The position numbers were made by a program, and so were the translations under genes. Shown piece by piece: positions 13,185 through 25,620 of a stretch of 64,000 nucleotides of DNA. The notes beneath the pieces are model-generated. The model saw only the letters and a list, made by a program, of their open reading frames with translations. It was not told the origin of the DNA and ran no database searches. Source of the stretch: Nemania diffusa (lineage: Eukaryota > Ascomycota > Sordariomycetes > Xylariales > Xylariaceae); assembly GCA_038501195.1 (NCBI GenBank), contig JBBPUQ010000011.1, forward strand, positions 1,302,001 to 1,366,000. Direction: 5' to 3'. How positions within the stretch are numbered: the stretch's first letter is position 1; each line of letters starts with the position of its first letter.

Positions 13185-16100
13185 ATGGGTAAACTTGTGC
13201 GTCTTGAGCTGTTCAGTACGTCTTTGCGCAAACCCCCAAAATAAACACACAGAAACCCACTTTGTTCGCGCATGGCCGCATTGCGACTAACGCAGACTCG
13301 CAGACTTCAAGTCCTACAAGGGCCATCACGTCCTCTTGTTCGGCGATTCATACTTCACCTCCATCATTGGCCCCAATGGCTCCGGTAAATCCAATTCGTA
13401 AGTGCACGCCTAGTCGCTATTCTATCCCATCTCTTCATATCGTGCGACCTCGGCAGTTCTAACGAGATACTTCGTGCATGCAGCATGGACGCTATCTCCT
13501 TCGTCCTTGGCATCAAATCATCCCATTTGCGATCCGCCCATCTGAAAGATCTAGTCTATCGCGGCCGAGTTCTCAAGACGTCCAAGATTAACGACGACGG
13601 ATCGGCTGTCGATATCACGAACGGGACTAATGGTCACGTTAATGGAGATGACCATGACAAGCCTAATCGGAGTGACCCAAAAACCGCGTGGGTCATGGCT
13701 GTCTATGACGACGATGTAGGAGACGAGCAGAGATGGAAGCGCACTATCACCAACCAGGGCTCGAGCGAGTACCGCATCAATGACCGTGTCGTCACAGCCC
13801 AACAATACAACGAAGCCCTCGAAGCCGAGAACATATTGATCAAAGCCCGGAATTTCCTCGTCTTTCAAGGTGATGTCGAGGCGATTGCATCACAGTCACC
13901 TCAAGACCTCACCCGCCTGATTGAGCAAATCTCGGGTAGCTTAGAATACAAGGCCGAATACGAGAGGCTACAGAACGAGGCAGACCAGTCTGCTGAGAAT
14001 TCTGCCTTTCAGCTACAGAGACGTCGCGGTATCAACTCCGAGATTAGACAATACCAAGAGCAGAAAAAAGAAGCTCTTAGCTTCCAGGATAAGACAAATG
14101 AGCGGGATACCGCCATTGTCACTCACGTGCTTTGGAAGCTGTATAACTTCCAACGGGTCATGGATGAATCCAGTGCCAAGATTCAAGAACACCAGGAAAA
14201 TCTAAAGGAGTTTCGTCGCAATGTCGAGTCATTTGAGAGAAAGCTTGAGGATGCGAGGAAAGAACAGGTCAACGCCCACAAAGAAGTCCACAAAGTTGAG
14301 CGCCAGATAAAAAAACAAGAAAAGGAGCTCGAGGAAAAAGAAAACAACCTTGTTCCTATTGATGAGAAAGTGCAGCAGACTACCAGCCAAGCCGATACTG
14401 TCCGCAAGCGAATCGAATCCGTACAGAAAGAACGCGATGAGCAAGCTAAATTAATAGCCAAAATCGAGAAAGACTTGGTGACAGTCCAAAAGGCCCAGAA
14501 GCTTTTCGAAGACCAGTGGAAAGAGACGATGCAGAAACAAGGCAAAGAGTTAAGTGACGCTGATCGGAAAGAATATAATTCCCTCAGGGCACAGGCGATG
14601 GTTAAGTCGTCTGAAAACCAAGCCAAGCTAGAGAATCTCAATCGCCAACTCAAGACGGATGAAGTTACTGTCAATAGTCTTAGAGGTAAGGTTGACGCCT
14701 ATCAAGCGGCCTCCGAGAAACTCGAAAGCGAACTGGCCACGATCCAAGAGCGGAGGAATGCAACGCAAGCTGCAGTGAAAGAGTTCTCGGCCGAGATCGA
14801 TGCCAAAAAGAAGGAGTTCCATGGTATACAGTCGGAAAAGCGTAGGACCTCGCAAAGACGCGATGAGCTCCACGAGAAAAGAGTCGCCCTGTTGAAACAG
14901 TTAGAAAATGCGGACGACGGGCGACGCCGGAGCGATAAAGAGAGGAGGACGCGGGAGATGATTGCTTCGCTCAAGCGCTTATTTCCCGGAGTCAAAGGCC
15001 AAGTCGGAGACCTCTGTAAGCCGAAGCAGAAGAAGTTTGACGAGGCTGTCATCACCGCACTGGGGCGAGACTTTGACTCAGTCATTGTCGACAGTGAGAA
15101 GACAGGTATCGCCTGTGTGGAGCACCTGAAAGAAAAGCGATTTCCGCCCATGACCTTTATCCCGCTAGACAACATCAAAGTCAATGCTGTGAATAGCGCA
15201 ATCAAGGGCGTTTCAGGGGCGCGGCTGACCATCGACACGATTGACTTTGACCTATCTCTCGAGCGCGCCATGTCCTATGCGTGCGGAAGCTCTATTGTCT
15301 GCGATGATTTAGACGTCGCTAAGTATATTTGCTTTGATCGCCGCATACGTGTCAAAGCCGTAACTTTAGACGGCACAGTCATTCATAAAGCTGGGTTGAT
15401 GACTGGTGGTCATGGCCCTGATCATAGAGGAGGCAAGCGCCGATTTGAAGATGCTGATGTTCAAAGTTTAGAGAGAGCGTTAGAAAAGAACCAACAGGAA
15501 TTAGACGCGCTCCCGCGAAGCGACCGGCGCAACACCGCCGAAGAAACAGTACGCAACGAACTCGCAGAACTAGAGCAGCGGCTTCAGTATTCTAAGAACG
15601 AGTTGGCACATTTTGAACAAAACTTAGCCAATAAGAAGAAGGAACTCGACCATGTAAAACGCCAGCTTAAGGAGTGGCAGCCCAAGTTCAAGGAAGAGGA
15701 TAACAAATTGCAGAAGACTCGTTCATCCGTTGAGAAGTTCAAGACAGCAATCGCCCAGGTCGAAGATCAGGTGTTTTCCGACTTTTGCAAGCGACTAGGC
15801 TACTCAGATGTCCGAGCGTACGAGGCTCAGCAAGGCAGTTGGGAAGCGGAAGCTGCGGAGAAACGTAGTCAGTTTGACCTACAGAAGTCTCGCCTCGAAA
15901 GCAACAAAAGCTGGGAAGTGTCTAGACATAATGAGACACAGAGCAGGCTCCGCAGTCTTGAAGACCACCTAAAGAGACTCTCCCAGGATATCAAGACATA
16001 CAAGAGAGAGAAAACACAGATCGAAGAGGCCATGGGCGGCGACAAGGATAATCTTGCTGCACTTGAGGAGCAAGTAGAACAACTTAAAGAAGAGCTCGAA

Positions 16101-17296
16101 ACGCAGAATGATAAAGTGAATGCTGCCAAAGCCGACGTACAAAAGAGAAGCAGGGACATCGAAAGCAGGCTGAAGGCAATTACCGCCTTAGAAACAGAAC
16201 TGCAAAAAAACAGCGCTGGCAAATTCGCTCTATTAAGGAGGTGTCGTCTAGAGCAAGTCGAAATCCCCCTCGCCGCAGGCTCTCTAGATCATCTCCCCAA
16301 CGAAGACAACCTTCTGCATCAGGACCCCGACGCCATGGACGTAGATGATGGCGACGATGCCGAAATGATGGAGGATGCTCTGAACGACTACGGCATCGAA
16401 ATCAATTATGACGGCCTCGATGACGATCTAAAGAATGTGAGTTATCACGAAGTCTGGATACATTGCGAACACTAACATGGATAGCCCGACGATGAACACA
16501 TTGAGGACCAGTTGCAAGAAAAGATTTCATCTCTTACCGCAGAATTAGAAAAACTGAATCCCAACATGCGAGCCATGGAGCGCCTAGAGGTAGTCGAGGC
16601 TCGGCTCAAGGCGACGGAAAACGACTTCGAGGAATCGAAGGCGCAGTATAAGGCTGCCAAGGAAGCATTCGATGAGGTTAAAGCGAAGCGCTTCGAACTC
16701 TTCGACAAAGCATTCACACATATCCGTGAACAAATCTCGCAGGTATACAAGGATTTAACCCGGTCAGACCAGTACCCGCTCGGTGGTCAGGCTTACCTCG
16801 ACATCGAGGAAGACACAGACAAGCCCTATCTATCGGGTATCAAGTACCATGCCATGCCTCCGCTGAAGCGTTTCCGCGACATGGAGCACCTATCGGGTGG
16901 TGAGAAGACCATGGCAGCACTGGCCCTACTCTTCGCCATCCACAGCTACCAACCAAGCCCTTTCTTCGTCCTCGATGAAGTCGACGCCGCTCTAGACAAC
17001 GCGAACGTCGAGAAGATCAAGAACTACATCAGGAACCACGCCGGTCCCGGCATGCAGTTCGTTGTCATCAGTCTCAAGGCTGGCCTATTCCAGGATAGCG
17101 AGAGCCTAGTAGGTGTCTACAGAGACCAAGAGGTGAACAGCTCGAAGGCATTAACACTAGACGTAAGTTCCACATCCCCATCCTATCCCTTGTTCTTGCT
17201 CCCGTTTTCATATCATTAGTCATTCTCTTCGTCCTTTGCAGTTCACACGCTTTGAACTATTAACTAACACATTAATAGTTACGGAAATACGTCTAA
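13185..17296 (+). CDS. SMC1: Cohesin ATPase subunit SMC1
   Basis: Exons 13185-13215, 13304-13397, 13484-16436, 16485-17162 and 17279-17296 give 1,257 aa. SMC1 pairs with SMC3 in the cohesin ring that holds sister chromatids. The N-terminal Walker A GPNGSGKS (aa 33-40) is assembled across small exons. Long coiled coils flank a hinge at about aa 519-686 (LFPGVKGQVGDL ... GLMTGG). The C-terminal head has the signature EHLSGGEKTMAALALLF and Walker B PFFVLDEVDAALDN (about aa 1158-1198). The frame without the last intron runs past the conserved end; splicing 17163-17278 restores the family ending with only five codons in the last exon. Length is normal for SMC1. Confidence 0.96.
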
Positions 17297-18152
17297 GCTT
17301 ACTTAATTATTTATTATCCACAATACGCAGGTGTTAGTCAGTCTAATGATAGGAACGAGCTACTGCACGAGGCATGAGAGGGAGGAAGTGGAGGCAGTTT
17401 TGCATTTTATTGTCTTCTCCCCCTTACCCTCACGAATAGAGAGCTCGCGGATTATATGCTTTGTCTCGGCTTTTGGACGCTTGATGCCCTCGATACATAC
17501 CCGAGATCAGTCATGTGGTTCTTAAGCAGAATACATGCAACACTACAACGCGATGCTTGGAGATGAAATGCTATGCTAGTAGGAATAGGTTCTTTGCTGT
17601 ATGATAGAATAAGTAAGCAGACGAAGATTTGAAGACGTAATTTGTTAACTTTTCCACAACGCCTGTTCCTTACCAACCAACCAGTTCCTATGATATATGT
17701 AATCTGAAAGACGAGAAGAAGCACGTGAGAATCCTATCGTCATCAACATCATGAATTTTTGCCCGGCTGTTTTCCAGCCAGCGCTAAACCTATCGATCTA
17801 GGTAGGTCGCTAAGCAAGGGTAGTAGTTGAACACTCTACTCCCTAATGAACAAATACAACCCCAGAGACTCCATCCATTCCACCCGAAACTTTTTGAGGG
17901 CTTTTCTTTCCTTTCCCTTGTCGTATGCGCCCTATCTATTGATTTATGAATGTGAATATACCCTCGTTCCCATGTATTATGCAGTTCTATGGTATCGGCG
18001 AACGGAAAGCGGGGAAAAAAAAGAACAATCAAAGTGCCGCCACGACAACCAAATCAGTCAACCAAGTTCCGCCATTATCAATAGATACTACGTTTAGCAC
18101 TTCACAGAGTGCATGCTCGTAAGGCTTGCGGTGGGGGGCGCGGCGTGTGGGC
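17297..18152. other. Convergent intergenic region
   Basis: 856 bp between the converging SMC1 and TFIIE alpha genes. It should contain both 3' UTRs. One GATCTAGGTAGGT motif occurs at about 17796; nothing else is recognised. Confidence 0.6.
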
Positions 18153-19448
18153 TCATACGTCTTCGAAGGCGACGTCCTCCTCGTCGCTATCGGCTTCGTC
18201 CACGGGCTCCTCGACCTTAACTTTCTTAGGGGGTCTCTCTTCGGAGGCTGGGGTGTCGGCGGCGCTGGTGGCACCGCTGGACGCGTGGCGCTTGTCGCCG
18301 ATGGAGCTCGCGTTGTTCGTGATGTCTTCGAATTCCTCCTCCTCGTCCTGGTCGTCCTCCTCATCCGAGTCGTCGGCCTCGGCTTCCTTACGCCTTGCCT
18401 CCTCGGCTTGCTGCCGCGCCAGCATCTCGAAGAGATTCGTAACTTCTTCGCTATGTAAAGTGTCGTCAATTTGATCGGTGGGTTTCTTGTCTTCCTCGTC
18501 GTCGGCCTTGGCGATGGGGAGCGGGTTGACTCCGGTATATGCGGCACCGGTGACCGTGCTCTGCAGATGCCAGGCCGGTAGGGCGTTGGATTGTGCAATC
18601 TTCTCCTTGCGCTCCTGCTCGGCTTTCTTTTCCTCCTCGGTGGGGCCCTCGAGCTCGGTGATATCTACAGCAATGCTCTGGGGTCCTGTATTCGCCATAC
18701 CCTTGACGGCTGTGGGCTTCGCTTCCTCAACGACAATAGATGGGGCGGCTTGGTTGGTAGCGTCGCGGACTACTGGACGCGCTGCGGCGTGGGCAGTCTC
18801 GAAGGTGTTCTCGGGGACAACCATGGCGTCGAGCTTAGGTAGCGTATCGGTAATGAACCGCAGCTGGTTGTTCAACTTGGTAGAGTGTTCGTGGCCGCCG
18901 GCTTCGCGCTCGGGGTCGAAAATGAGAATGTCTTCGCAGCGGTGGCAGATGAATCCCCTCACGGGATCGACCTTGTCCAGGACCTCCATCTGGGTCCACT
19001 CAGCGCGGCAGCGACGGCAGAAGTACTCCTTCTTCTCGCTCGCGGGTTTGGCGTTGCCCTGAACAGCCTTGTCCAGGTGATAAACTCGCCATTTGATGGC
19101 ATCGATGGCCTGGCGATAGTCGATGTAGTAGTATGTTCGATTCGTGGGACGTTGTTGGCCTTCTCGCAGCTCGGGACGAACGTGGCTAAGTCAAGTTAGC
19201 AGGGTTGCATGCAGCAGAGGAACTTCGCTGGAGCTGTCGTACACCTGCAACAAGCGCTCCTCGCGCAGCTTTGCGCAAATACGGTGGAGGTCTTTCAGGT
19301 TCATGCTCATCAGGTAGGACAGGTCATCGTCACGGAGGGCGGAATGGATGATGAGAGCATCGACAATGAGGACGTGTCGCGTGTCGATACTAGGAGAATT
19401 GAAGAATGTGCGCGCGACAGAGCGCACGAGCTGCTGTGCTAAATCCAT
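18153..19448 (-). CDS. TFA1: Transcription initiation factor IIE alpha subunit
   Basis: Exons 19448-19243 and 19185-18153 give 412 aa. TFIIE alpha recruits and stimulates TFIIH in the RNA polymerase II pre-initiation complex. An N-terminal winged-helix region (about aa 1-95) is followed by a zinc ribbon with two CxxC pairs, CRRC and CHRC, at about aa 118-150. The C-terminal half is acidic and low in complexity, as in other TFIIE alpha proteins. The donor GTACGA at 19242 was chosen over GTGTAC because only it joins LLQV to HVRPELREGQQRP in frame. A GCTAAC branch site precedes the acceptor. A GTG further upstream keeps the frame open, but 19448 is the first ATG. Confidence 0.92.
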
Positions 19449-20788
19449 GTTGAGCCGCGAATCGATGAGATCGATGAAGTAGATGAATGCGCTAGGCACA
19501 AAGTGGATGTTGGTTTCGGGCGGAGGCTAGAGAAGACGAGCGCGCGTGGTGGCGGGAGGGAGATGTAGACGAGGAGACGGGGTGAGAGGCCAGAGTTTAT
19601 TGTCGCGACTGAATTAGGATTGTAAACGTAAATACAAGATGGCGGCGTGTTAGCGCAAGCACATGCGCTAATCGAAGTCTATCCGCCTCAAAGGTCCGGC
19701 CGCGAAGACAGCGACACACCCAGCCGACCGACACCAGATTCTAGTATTACCAGGTATCTAATGCCTAACTAGGCTTCGTCTATTCGCACAATGGGTAGGA
19801 ATAGGGTGGCGTGCCGTGTGGGAACCGATGAAGGAGAAGAGGGCGAACAAGGCGAACAAGGCCGGATGTGAGGATCGAGGGATCGAGGGAGGAGGAGAGA
19901 AGAGGAAGGGAAGTCCTATTAGGAAGGGCGCAGACTACAAAGAGGCATTGCTTCAAAAAGTTGCAAACGCCAAAGAAAAAATTGGAGATAGGGAACGAGA
20001 CAAGGTATAGAAAATAATTTGATCGATTGCGGGTTTGTCGTCCTTAAAGCGAGTGTCTATGTAGCCAGCGCGTACGCAAGAGTTGATTAGGTTGAGCAAT
20101 GGGCGAGAAATGTGAAGTCGGGTCAGTAGGTAATAGCTTGTTCGCCTCATCGGTATTGAATAGACTTTCCATGTAGGTACCTAATCTAGATAGGTGTAAA
20201 CCATAAATAGATATTACTCTAACCTAATATGGTCGGATCTAATACCCACCTTGCACCTACGTAGCGTACAGATGCAGTATTATAAGTACCTTAGGTACCT
20301 AATAACTAGGTAGGTAACCTATTCGTCAAAAAGAGAACCCTTGAATAAATATTCAACAGCACGGTTCAACAGATACCTATTGCGAAGCAGCCCCCTTATT
20401 CCATAGAGATAGAGAGGAACCATCTACGACCTTTGGCAACTAGCAATAAGCTAAGTTTAGAGATTATATATTGTCATCATCCATCGTCGACCAGGTAGTA
20501 TGTAAGTGCGTGATAAGATGCATTTGCCTCACGAATGGATATCACCATGTTTCGTTTCGGCTGCGCAGTCCAGCTCATGTACCTTCAATGCAACGCTATG
20601 CCCACGCCAATTAATCTTGTCCCTGAGACGTGCAGTTCACTCAACTCAGCCTTGTGAGGAGAAGTCTTCCATCTTCATCTAATTATGCTGACCCCTCAAG
20701 CATTACTTATACTGCCTATCCTACGTCTTACTCCTTCTCATTATTCGAGTTCGCTTCACGCCAGATTTAACTAGGCTTGTTTTAAATC
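19449..20788. other. Divergent intergenic region
   Basis: 1.34 kb between the starts of TFIIE alpha and the NLR-like gene. Several palindromic TAGGTACC-type motifs cluster at about 20170-20320. A purine-rich open frame at 19816-20010 is low-complexity and not credible as a gene. Confidence 0.6.
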
Positions 20789-23700
20789 ATGGCCGGTCGA
20801 TCGGGCTGGGTAGCCGCCTGCATCGTGTTGCCCGCGTCCCTCTTTTTCCTGTATCCTCTTGCCTCCAAGATCCGGCGTCGTGGTCATGAAACCCGGCCCA
20901 ACGGTATCCAGATCATATCCGACCCGGACAATGCCAAATTTGAGTGAGACAACCGACGCCTACGCGGAAACTAGCTGAGCTAAAAACCGACAGGATTATT
21001 GCCGTTCACGGCTTAGGTGCCCATCCCGAATACACGTGGAACTGCGACGCTCATACCTCGGGGGGAGGCCCTCCGCGGAAGATCCATCTGCTTCGAGACC
21101 TCCTTAGAGAAACCTTTCGCGAGGCGAGGATATTGAGCTTCGCCTATAACTCCGACTGGCTGGTCAATGCTCCAATCAAGACAGCTCAGCAGATTGGAGA
21201 GAAACTACTTGACCAGCTCGCAAGAAGTCGAAAGAACCGGGGAAAGGTTAGAACTGCGACCCTCATCAATTACTATTGCTGATATACAAGTTAGCACCTG
21301 CCAATCATCTTCATGGGTCATAGCTTTGGCGGCATTGTCATTAAAGAGGTGAGTTTGTGAGCCTCGAAGTTCGATAACCAAACGAGATGGCTAATTCCGA
21401 TTTCCAGGCCCTTTGCAGATCATCGAAGGCGGACGAGATCATCGATGATACATCTGGCATTTTGTTTCTCGGAACACCGCATCAAGGCTCGCCGTTGTCT
21501 ATTTTTGGATTTATTGTCGCGTGGGCCACAAGCCTTCTCGGTTCCAGCACTGGCCTCCTGTTTACGCTACAGCATCACTCCGATAAGCTGAGAGACCTAG
21601 ATTTGCGATTCGATGACGTCCGCAAAAGCCTAACAGATGCAAAAATCTACTCTATCCTCGAGACAAAGCCCTCGTATATACTCGGATGTATATCACTTGG
21701 CCTTGTAAGCTTGATGTTTTCTATGTATCATCACCTTTCACTAATTCTGCAAGGTTGTCGATCAAAACTCAGCCAAAGGGCCTGCGGATAAGGCCCTCGA
21801 TGTCAACACCGACCACTCGGGGCTCAACAAATGCCCTGAAGGATCGGGTGAGCCATACGACGCTATCTGTACAGCAATCAAAGACATGCGACAACGCCCT
21901 TCTCTACTCGAGCGCGGTGATAAGCAGATCCGTGATAGCTACACAAAAGAAAAGCTGAACATCAAACGGCTTTCAGGATCTTTATTGCCAATGGACCAAT
22001 GCTATATCAATCTCGCCATCGTGCGGGTCGATCAATCTACTGATGAATTTGGACGGCCTAAATTTCGTACTTCACTCCTAGACAAGCTCAATATCAAGGA
22101 GCCCAACCGAGACCTTCATGTTAACCTTTCCAACTTGTTCGAACCTCGTAAGATCCACGGCGAAGAAAAACACAGACGACCGCGAAGGATCTGGATTCGA
22201 GGCCGTCCAGGCGTCGGAAAAACCACTCTGTGTAAGAAAATAGTTCATGATTTCATTTACAGTCAGCAGTGGAACAAGTACTTCACACGATTGCTTTGGG
22301 TGCCTTTGCGAAACTTGCAAGGGCGCCAAGGAGAAGGCAACCTTAAAGATCTCTTCCGCTATGAATATTTTACCCAGTATGAGCACCCGGACCGAATTCT
22401 CGATGAGCTATATCATGAGTGTAAGAAGCCTGGTGCGGCTGGTAGTCTTTTTCTTCTAGACGGATTAGATGAAATTTGGCATCATCAATCGTCTAACAAT
22501 CATCAAGATAAAATCCTCCAAGAATTGCTCAAGCAACCCAATATCATCGTCACATCTCGGCCATCTGTTCAGCCTCCGGAAGACTTTAATGCGTTCGATT
22601 TGGTATTAGAGACGATTGGATTCTACTCAGACCAGGTCAGACACTACGTTCAACAGGTAACGGGATTGAATGCAGACACAGACACCTCGGAACAGGAGGG
22701 AAGATCTCAAGAGATTCTTGGTTTCCTTGACCACCACCCGCTCATAGGAGACCTTGTCCACATACCTATTTTACTAGATGCATTATGCTTTGCCTGGGAC
22801 GACGTCACTATTAAAGCACCACAGACGATGACTGCCCTCTACCAAGCTATCGAGAGAGGGTTGTGGAGAAACGACGCCCTTCGTCTAGGCATGATTTCGA
22901 AGAACGACGTTCTCCCTATAGGTATTGAGGGACTCTTCAAGGATGAAATCATCCTTCTTGAGGAGCTGGCTTTTACTGGGCTATGGAACGGCCTCATTGT
23001 CTTTGATGCGAAGGCTCTGAGTACGTTGTCCGGGTACCTTGCCATGACAAGAGGGAAAACCATCGACCAAACACTACGAAACCTTTCATTTCTTCGTTCA
23101 TCTGGAGTTTCTTCGAAAGACTCGAGTCGAAGTTATTATTTCCTTCACTTGACTCTTCAAGAATACTTTGCAGCGCGGTATCTCCAACGGATGTGGATTG
23201 AGGGAAAGCATTTTGATCTATTCAAGCTACCAGACGCTAGGAAAGAGAAAGTTCATCCCAATGATTTTTTGCACCGCCACAAGTACTTGGAAAAATTTGA
23301 TATCGTTTGGCGATTCATGGCTGGATTGCTGGCTTCTGACAATGATCATGTTACTCGCTATTTCCAGGTCATTCAATCCCAACCATTAGATTTATTAGGG
23401 ACCGCCCACCACCGACTTCTTATGCGTTGCTTGTTTGAGATACCCCCCTCTAGTAAATCGCCGAGAAAGCAATTAGAAGACCAATTATCAGCGTGGTTAA
23501 TATTTGAGCAAAGTATTTCACATAATATTAGAGAATATCAAGCTGCGTTCCTTGCTAGGGAGATAGAGTTCCCGATGGGTCTCCTTTTAGACCTCTTGCA
23601 AGAGGGTAGGGACGGATTGAAGGTTCATTTACTACAATCGATCGATCCACATCGCATAGTTTCTGCTGAAATTGTGCAACTAGCCGTCTCGTGGCTTGAA

Positions 23701-25620
23701 AATTCATCAAATCAGGAACTAGTATCACAAGTTCTATCCCGCCTCCCAATGTTTCTCAAGCCCCTGTTGAGTGGACACATTCAAATCACTCAACAAAAAC
23801 TTGAAAATGAGGATGCCAACGTCCTGACTGTTAGCAAAAGTGCTCCTAAGAATCAAATAAATTTGCTAGACGCCATGGTTCAAGCAGTATTAGTAAAGCT
23901 CGAAGACAATGATCCTTTTGTTAGAGCAGCTGCTATACAATCTGTTGAGGAACAGTCGTACCTACCAGAGCCAATACTTCAGGCTATAGCAGCAAAGCTT
24001 AAGGACAACGATATTACAGTTAGAAATGCTGCTATTGTCTTTTCTCGTAATCGGTTAGATATACCAGAGGTAATGCTTCAAGTAATAGCAGCAATGCTTG
24101 AAAACAACGATCCTTCTGTTAGAAAAGATGCTATATTATCTCTTCATAATCAATCGAACCTACCAGAGTCAGTACTTCAGGCGGTAATGGCAAATCTCAA
24201 AGGCGACGATGCGTTTTACGCTGTCAGATCTCTTCGGGCTCAGTCGAACCTACCAGATGCAGTACTACAAGCATTAGTAGCAATGCTTGGAGACGAAATT
24301 CAAAAGGTTCGATATACTGCTATAGAAGTTCTCCAAAGTCAAGTACACATACCAGCAATACTCCAAGCAGTAATAGAAATGCTTGGAGACAAAAATCACA
24401 AGGTTCGACAAATTGCTATAAAAGCTCTCCAAAGTCAAGTACACGTACCAGCAATATCTGAAGCAGTAGTGGCAATGCTTAGAGACAGATACAGCGGCGT
24501 TCGATCAGAGGCTATAGAAGCTCTCCAAAGTCAAATATACGTACCAGAAATACTCCAAGCAGTAGTAGCAATGCTTGGAGACGGAGACGGAAGCGTTCAA
24601 TCAGCGGCTATAAGAGCTCTTCAAAACCAAGTACACATATTAGGAATACGCCAAGCAGTAGTGGCAATGCTTAGAGACAGATACAGCGGCGTTCGATCAG
24701 AGGCTATAGAAGCTCTCCAAAGTCAAATATACGTACCAGAAATACTCCAAGCAGTAGTAGCAATGCTTGGAGACGGAGACGGAAGCGTTCGATCAGCGGC
24801 TATAAGAGCTCTTCAAAACCAAGTACACATATTAGAAATACGCCAAGCAGTAGTAGCAATGCTTAGAGACAGACGCGTTCGATCAGTGGCTATAAGAGCT
24901 CTCCGAAGTCAAGTACACGTACCAGAAATATCTCAAGCGGTATTAGCAATGCTTAGAGACAGACGCGTTCGATCAGTGGCTATAAGAGCTCTCCGAAGTC
25001 AAGTACACGTACCAGAAATATCTCAAGCGGTAGTAACAATAATCAAAGACATTGATAAATCTGGCAAAGTAATTTTTGAAGGGTATATCTGGGATGTTAT
25101 TCAACAGTCAAACCTACCAGAGACAATCCTTCATGCGGTAGCAGCATTGCTCGAAGATGAAGACGAAGACGAGGATGAAGACGAAGACGAAGACGAAGAC
25201 GAAGACGAAGACGAAGGCAACTGTAGCAGCGTTCAAACCAATGCTATACTTACTCTGCAACTTCAATCCAACTTACCAGACTCTATCCTGTCAAAGATAT
25301 ATTCGATTTTCAAGAAATGGTCACCAAAGTCCTTAGATTATCAAGCACACGGACTGTTGTCCATTATAAAACAGTCACCAAAGTTCATGGACATCACTCC
25401 TAATGCGTATGACAATCATAAAGGATTGGCCGGCTTTTTACTACAACAGAGCTTCAAAGGCCACTTAGCATGGTATTTTTATAGTGGCAAAGTTCATCTG
25501 ATTATCGACGGACACGTCATTGAATATGAGGGCGAAAATCCGTGTTCTGTAATCAACGAACTTGCCCCCGATCAACCAGACTATGGTCAAAAGAGCCATG
25601 ATATCGGAGGCGATTGTTAG
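20789..25620 (+). CDS. NLR-like protein: alpha/beta-hydrolase, NACHT NTPase, HEAT repeats
   Basis: Exons 20789-20943, 20994-21246, 21295-21348, 21408-21704 and 21754-25620 give 1,541 aa. A hydrophobic segment (aa 6-25) precedes an alpha/beta-hydrolase of the SERAC1/SesB lipase-like type (IIAVHGLGAHPEYTW; nucleophile elbow GHSFGG with Ser about 146; LFLGTPHQG). A NACHT NTPase follows, with Walker A GRPGVGKTT (about aa 403-412) and Walker B LFLLDGLDEIW (about aa 486-496). HEAT-type helical repeats run from about aa 960 to 1356, followed by an Asp/Glu tract. This order (effector, switch, repeat sensor) is that of fungal NLRs, which act in self/non-self recognition and cell death. The repeat part uses many A/T-ending codons, unlike neighbouring genes. 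The function is inferred from architecture; no ligand or partner can be named. Confidence 0.85.
24461..24844 (+). repeat. Tandem duplication of a 192-bp HEAT-repeat unit
   Basis: Two adjacent in-frame copies of 192 bp (64 codons, two HEAT units each), 24461-24652 and 24653-24844. By eye they differ at two positions, 24599 A versus 24791 G (Gln/Arg) and 24644 G versus 24836 A (Gly/Glu), apart from edge bases. Both changes alter the protein. Confidence 0.9.
24854..25033 (+). repeat. Tandem duplication of a 90-bp HEAT-repeat unit
   Basis: Two adjacent 90-bp in-frame copies (30 codons), 24854-24943 and 24944-25033, identical by eye over almost the whole unit. They encode a shorter loop (RDRRVRS) than the upstream units (GDGDGSVRS). 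Confidence 0.9.
25153..25216 (+). repeat. GAAGAC hexanucleotide tract encoding Asp/Glu repeat
   Basis: In-frame run of GAAGAC/GAGGAT units near the end of the NLR-like gene, encoding about twenty alternating acidic residues. Probably variable in length between strains. Confidence 0.9.

Noticed and set aside
12927..13250. 107-codon minus-strand frame over the SMC1 leader
   Set aside because: It is the complement of CAG/CAA repeats in the SMC1 5' UTR and first exon.
14183..14674. 163-codon minus-strand frame inside SMC1
   Set aside because: Antisense of a coiled coil (Ser/Phe-rich mirror of Lys/Glu codons), not an independent gene.
19816..20010. Purine-rich 64-codon frame
   Set aside because: Low-complexity Gly/Lys/Glu repeat sequence upstream of TFIIE alpha.
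24461..25033. Short regular repeats that might be a CRISPR-like array
   Set aside because: They are in-frame HEAT codons without spacers in a eukaryotic gene.
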